NCBI RefSeq assembly: GCF_904848675.1
Contig: NZ_LR890047.1
Coordinates: 620,001 to 684,000 of the forward strand
Reading direction: 5' to 3'
DNA length: 64,000 nucleotides
DNA from: Profftia tarda
GTDB lineage: Bacteria; Pseudomonadota; Gammaproteobacteria; Enterobacterales; Enterobacteriaceae
Shown: positions 61,027 to 64,000 of the stretch, piece by piece
How positions within the stretch are numbered: the stretch's first letter is position 1
How the letters are laid out: each line of letters starts with the position of its first letter
Made by a program: the position numbers and the translations under genes
Notes under the pieces: generated by a model
Seen by the model: the letters and a program-made list of their open reading frames with translations, nothing else
The model's database searches: none
Told to the model about the DNA's origin: nothing

Positions 61027-61296
61027 ATGTCTCTAAATATTAGAGTCAAGGATCAAATTGTTAATGACTTTGGTCGTAACGCTCATGACAGCGGTTCAAC
61101 TGCTGTGCAGATTGCATTATTAACTGCACAAATCAACCATCTGCAAGTACACTTTACTGAACATACAAAAGATCATCACGGCCGTCGTGGTTTACTGCTT
61201 ATGGTCTCCCGGCGCCGTAAACTACTTGATTACCTTAAACGTAAAGATCTAAAGAGTTATACTAGTCTGCTAGAACGTTTAAAACTACGTCGCTAA
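61027..61296 (+). CDS. rpsO: 30S ribosomal protein S15
   Basis: S15 is a primary binding protein of the 16S central domain and autoregulates its own mRNA in E. coli. It is 89 residues, the standard length. The core DSGSTAVQIALLTAQINHLQ and the RNA-binding HHGRRGLLLMVSRRRKLLDYLKR are intact. TTGGAG lies upstream of the ATG. It is followed by pnp, the conserved rpsO-pnp pair. Confidence 0.98.
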   Translation: MSLNIRVKDQIVNDFGRNAHDSGSTAVQIALLTAQINHLQVHFTEHTKDHHGRRGLLLMVSRRRKLLDYLKRKDLKSYTSLLERLKLRR

Positions 61297-61600
61297 CTTA
61301 TAAAATATTTAAAAATAGAAAAATCCTAGATAGATGCTTGCATATAGAGGATAAACGCAAATATTTTTTTATATCATATCAGTTAATAACTTTTGATTAC
61401 TAAAATTATTTTGGTGAAATAAGATATTTAAAATGTAGTCAATTGTAATTTTATTACAAACAGCTCTACCATAGTATTTAAATTTAGTATGTAAATTCTA
61501 TTTACAGAAATAACCTAAGTCAATGCACATCAGTGTTAAAGACAAATAATAGAAGTGACGTTCTATATCGCGTTCATGCACTTATAATAAGGAAAATCAC
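61297..61600. other. rpsO-pnp intergenic region
   Basis: 304 bp, similar in length to E. coli (about 240 bp), where it holds the rpsO terminator, a pnp promoter and the RNase III stem used in pnp autoregulation. I could not identify a convincing equivalent of any of these. AAGGAAAA precedes the pnp start. Confidence 0.5.
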
Positions 61601-63715
61601 TTGCTGAATCTTATAGTTCGCAAATTTCAATACGGCAATAATACCGTCACATTAGAAACAGGCGTAATGGCTCGCCAAGCTCTTGCTGGAGTCATGGTTA
61701 GCATGGAAGATACTGCCGTATTCGTTACCGTAGTTTGTGCTAGAAAAGCGAAAGAAGATCAGAGCTTCTTCCCTCTAATCGTTAACTATCAGGAGCGTAC
61801 TTATGCTGCTGGTCGTTTCCCTGGCGGTTTTTTCCGTCGAGAAGGTCGCCCTACTGAAGGTGAAATTCTAATTGCACGTCTTATTGATCGTCCAATTCGT
61901 CCTCTATTTCCAACGGGGTTCTTAAATGAAATTCAAGTTGTTGCTACTGTTGTTTCTGTAAACCCACAGGTTAATCCTGATATTGTTGCTATGATTGGTG
62001 CTTCTGCTGCACTAAGCTTATCTGGTGTTCCATTTAATGGGCCTTTTGGTGCAGCTCGTGTTGGTTACATCAGTGATCAGTATGTGCTGAACCCAACTAC
62101 TGATGAACTACAAAAAAGTAAGTTAGATCTAGTTGTTGCAGGTACTCAGGACGCTGTGCTAATGGTTGAATCTGAAGCTCAAGTATTAAGCGAAGATCAA
62201 ATGCTTAATGCAGTTTTATTTGGACATGAAAATCAGCAGGTTCTTATTAAAAATATCAGAGCACTGACTAATGAAGCTGGTAAACCTCGTTGGAGATGGG
62301 ATCCACCTGCAATCAAGAAAGAGCTGCACTCCCGCGTTGCCAAGCTCGCTAAAGATCGTCTTGAGCATGCATATCAGATCATTGAAAAACAGGAGCGTTA
62401 TGCTGAGCTTACCCAAATTAAAACAGACGTTATTACTACATTACAGGCTGAAGACAGTTCTCTGAACATAACGGAAATAACAACAGTTATTGCGTTACTA
62501 GAAAAAAATATTGTTCGCGGCCGCGTGATACGTGGTGAGCTGCGTATAGATGGTCGTGAAAAAGATATGATACGTGGTTTAGATATACGTACTGGTATTT
62601 TGCCACGTACTCATGGATCTGCACTGTTTACACGTGGAGAAACTCAGGCTCTAGTTACTGCCACTTTAGGTACGGAGCGAGATGCACAGAATATTGACAG
62701 TTTAATCGGTGATCAAACTGACCGCTTCTTACTACACTATAATTTCCCTCCTTATTCTGTGGGAGAAATTGGGATGATGGGCTCCCCTAAGCGCCGGGAA
62801 ATAGGTCATGGCCGATTAGCAAAACGTAGCCTATTAGCAGTAATGCCGAATCAAGCAGAGTTTCCGTATACTATACGCGTAGTATCTGAAATAACTGAAT
62901 CTAATGGCTCTTCTTCTATGGCTTCTGTTTGCGGTGCCTCTCTTGCACTGATGGATGCAGGTGTACCTATAACATCTGCTGTTGCTGGCATAGCTATGGG
63001 CCTCGTTAAAGAAAAAGATAAATTTGTCGTGCTATCTGATATTTTAGGTGATGAAGATAATCTAGGTGATATGGACTTCAAAGTTGCAGGTAGCTGTCAA
63101 GGAATTACTGCTTTACAGATGGATATGAAAATAGAAGGCATTACCTACAAAATTATGCATATAGCTCTAAATCAAGCTAGAAGTGCTCGCCTTCATATTT
63201 TGGCTGTTATGGAACAAGCGATCAATGCTCCTCGTGATAATATTTCTAAATTTGCTCCACGAATTCATACGATCAAGATTAATCCTGAAAAAATAAAAGA
63301 TATTATTGGTAAGGGTGGCTCAGTAATCCGCGCTCTCACTGAAGAAACTAGTACCACAATTGAAATTGAGGATGATGGTACTATTAAAATAGTTTCAACT
63401 GATAAAGAAAAAGCGAAACAAGCTATCTTACGCATCAAAGAAATTACTGCTGATATTGAAGTTGGGCGCATTTATCAGGGTAAAGTAACCCGCATAGTTG
63501 ATTTTGGTGCTTTTGTTGCCATTACGAATAGTAAAGAAGGTCTTGTTCATATTTCTCAGATTACTGAAAAGCGCGTTGAAAAAGTAAGCGACCATCTTCT
63601 TATGGGTCAACAAGTTTCGGTTAAAGTACTAGAAGTTGATCGTCAAGGGCGTGTGCGCCTTAGCATAAAAGAAGCTAAAGCACTAGAACAAAGTAGTGTT
63701 CTTACTAATAAATAA
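61601..63715 (+). CDS. pnp: Polyribonucleotide nucleotidyltransferase (PNPase)
   Basis: PNPase is the 3'-5' phosphorolytic exoribonuclease of the degradosome and of mRNA decay. It is 704 residues from TTG 61601, the same start codon as E. coli (711 residues). Two RNase PH domains flank a helical linker; the second carries the catalytic SDILGDEDNLGDMDFKVAG. KH (about 553-610, INPEKIKDIIGKGGSVIRALTEE) and S1 (about 620-690, GRIYQGKVTRIVDFGAFVAI, GLVHISQI) follow. The C-terminal Ala/Pro-rich tail of E. coli is trimmed. A probable terminator follows. Confidence 0.98.
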   Translation: MLNLIVRKFQYGNNTVTLETGVMARQALAGVMVSMEDTAVFVTVVCARKAKEDQSFFPLIVNYQERTYAAGRFPGGFFRREGRPTEGEILIARLIDRPIRPLFPTGFLNEIQVVATVVSVNPQVNPDIVAMIGASAALSLSGVPFNGPFGAARVGYISDQYVLNPTTDELQKSKLDLVVAGTQDAVLMVESEAQVLSEDQMLNAVLFGHENQQVLIKNIRALTNEAGKPRWRWDPPAIKKELHSRVAKLAKDRLEHAYQIIEKQERYAELTQIKTDVITTLQAEDSSLNITEITTVIALLEKNIVRGRVIRGELRIDGREKDMIRGLDIRTGILPRTHGSALFTRGETQALVTATLGTERDAQNIDSLIGDQTDRFLLHYNFPPYSVGEIGMMGSPKRREIGHGRLAKRSLLAVMPNQAEFPYTIRVVSEITESNGSSSMASVCGASLALMDAGVPITSAVAGIAMGLVKEKDKFVVLSDILGDEDNLGDMDFKVAGSCQGITALQMDMKIEGITYKIMHIALNQARSARLHILAVMEQAINAPRDNISKFAPRIHTIKINPEKIKDIIGKGGSVIRALTEETSTTIEIEDDGTIKIVSTDKEKAKQAILRIKEITADIEVGRIYQGKVTRIVDFGAFVAITNSKEGLVHISQITEKRVEKVSDHLLMGQQVSVKVLEVDRQGRVRLSIKEAKALEQSSVLTNK

Positions 63716-63735
63716 AATCATCTGCACTACTTTCT

Positions 63736-63763
63736 ACTCTTCCCTGCATTATTAGGGAGGAGT
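63736..63763 (+). terminator. Terminator-like hairpin after pnp
   Basis: ACTCTTCCCT and AGGGAGGAGT (one T-G pair), 8-nt loop, starting 21 nt after the pnp stop. A GC-rich stem unusual for spacers here. The T run after it is short (TCCTT). Confidence 0.65.
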
Positions 63764-64000
63764 TCCTTAAATAAAAATAATATTGTCCTCAATAATTGCG
63801 CAATACAATCTATCCATAGCAGTCTAGCATTGTTTATAATAGCTATTATTCCTAAACCATTGAATGGCTTTTAGTAACACCAAAAACTTATTATTCATTA
63901 CAATTCTCGTAAAGTTTTATACCTAGCAGTATATAAAGATAGACTAACTACGCCTCATAGTTATATTAATCAATAAATATGACAGCAAAAAATTTTTTGA
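63764..64000. other. AT-rich window end
   Basis: No gene seen. nlpI and deaD, which follow pnp in E. coli, are not recognisable in this stretch. Confidence 0.5.

Overview
This window looks like a chromosome segment of a gammaproteobacterial insect endosymbiont in an intermediate stage of genome decay. Every intact gene has a clear enterobacterial counterpart, and several proteins have the same length as in E. coli (PheT 795, NusA 495, TolB 430, YicC 287, RplT 118, InfC 180 residues). The remaining DNA is very AT-rich and almost empty. About 31.7 kb of 64 kb is intact coding sequence, roughly half. The mix of near-full-length enterobacterial housekeeping genes, recognisable gene ruins and long non-coding stretches resembles published descriptions of 'Candidatus Serratia symbiotica' from conifer aphids (Cinara). 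A Sodalis-allied or similar symbiont cannot be excluded by reading alone.

Layout. 0-9.5 kb: htpX, a wrecked uvrB, yicC. 9.5-17.7 kb: rpmB, then the complete Tol-Pal cluster tolQ-tolR-tolA-tolB-pal-cpoB and a tRNA-Lys. 18.6-26 kb: rimI, a relic of galU convergent with an intact hns, about 3 kb of empty DNA, and an inverted dusB-fis operon in ruins. 26-34 kb: gshB, hemW-rdgB and rluC, with long empty spacers. 34-44 kb, all on the minus strand: sodB, then the classic translation cluster thrS-infC-rpmI-rplT-pheS-pheT-ihfA. 46.6-63.7 kb, all on the plus strand: greA, rlmE, ftsH, glmM, secG, tRNA-Leu(GAG), tRNA-fMet, rimP, nusA, infB, rbfA, truB, rpsO, pnp. This last block keeps the E. coli order, with yhbY, folP, yhbX and argG missing.

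How it works together. The retained genes concentrate on translation (ribosomal proteins L20, L28, L35, S15, initiation factors 2 and 3, ThrRS, PheRS, rRNA and tRNA modification), RNA turnover (PNPase, YicC), transcription elongation (NusA, GreA), envelope integrity and division (Tol-Pal, FtsH, HtpX, SecG, GlmM) and redox defence (SodB, GshB). Nucleotide excision repair is broken (uvrB). Fis and UDP-glucose synthesis (galU) are gone, while two other nucleoid proteins, H-NS and IHF-alpha, are intact.

No insertion sequences, prophage genes, CRISPR arrays or defence systems were seen, and nothing in the window supports a new multi-gene system. The most unusual items are: the TolA linker rebuilt from 12 nucleotide-identical 27-bp repeats; several spacers opened inside formerly compact operons that carry long AT-rich perfect palindromes; other short tandem duplications; three highly degraded genes recognisable only by residue-level alignment and gene order (uvrB, galU, dusB-fis); and two odd tRNAs.
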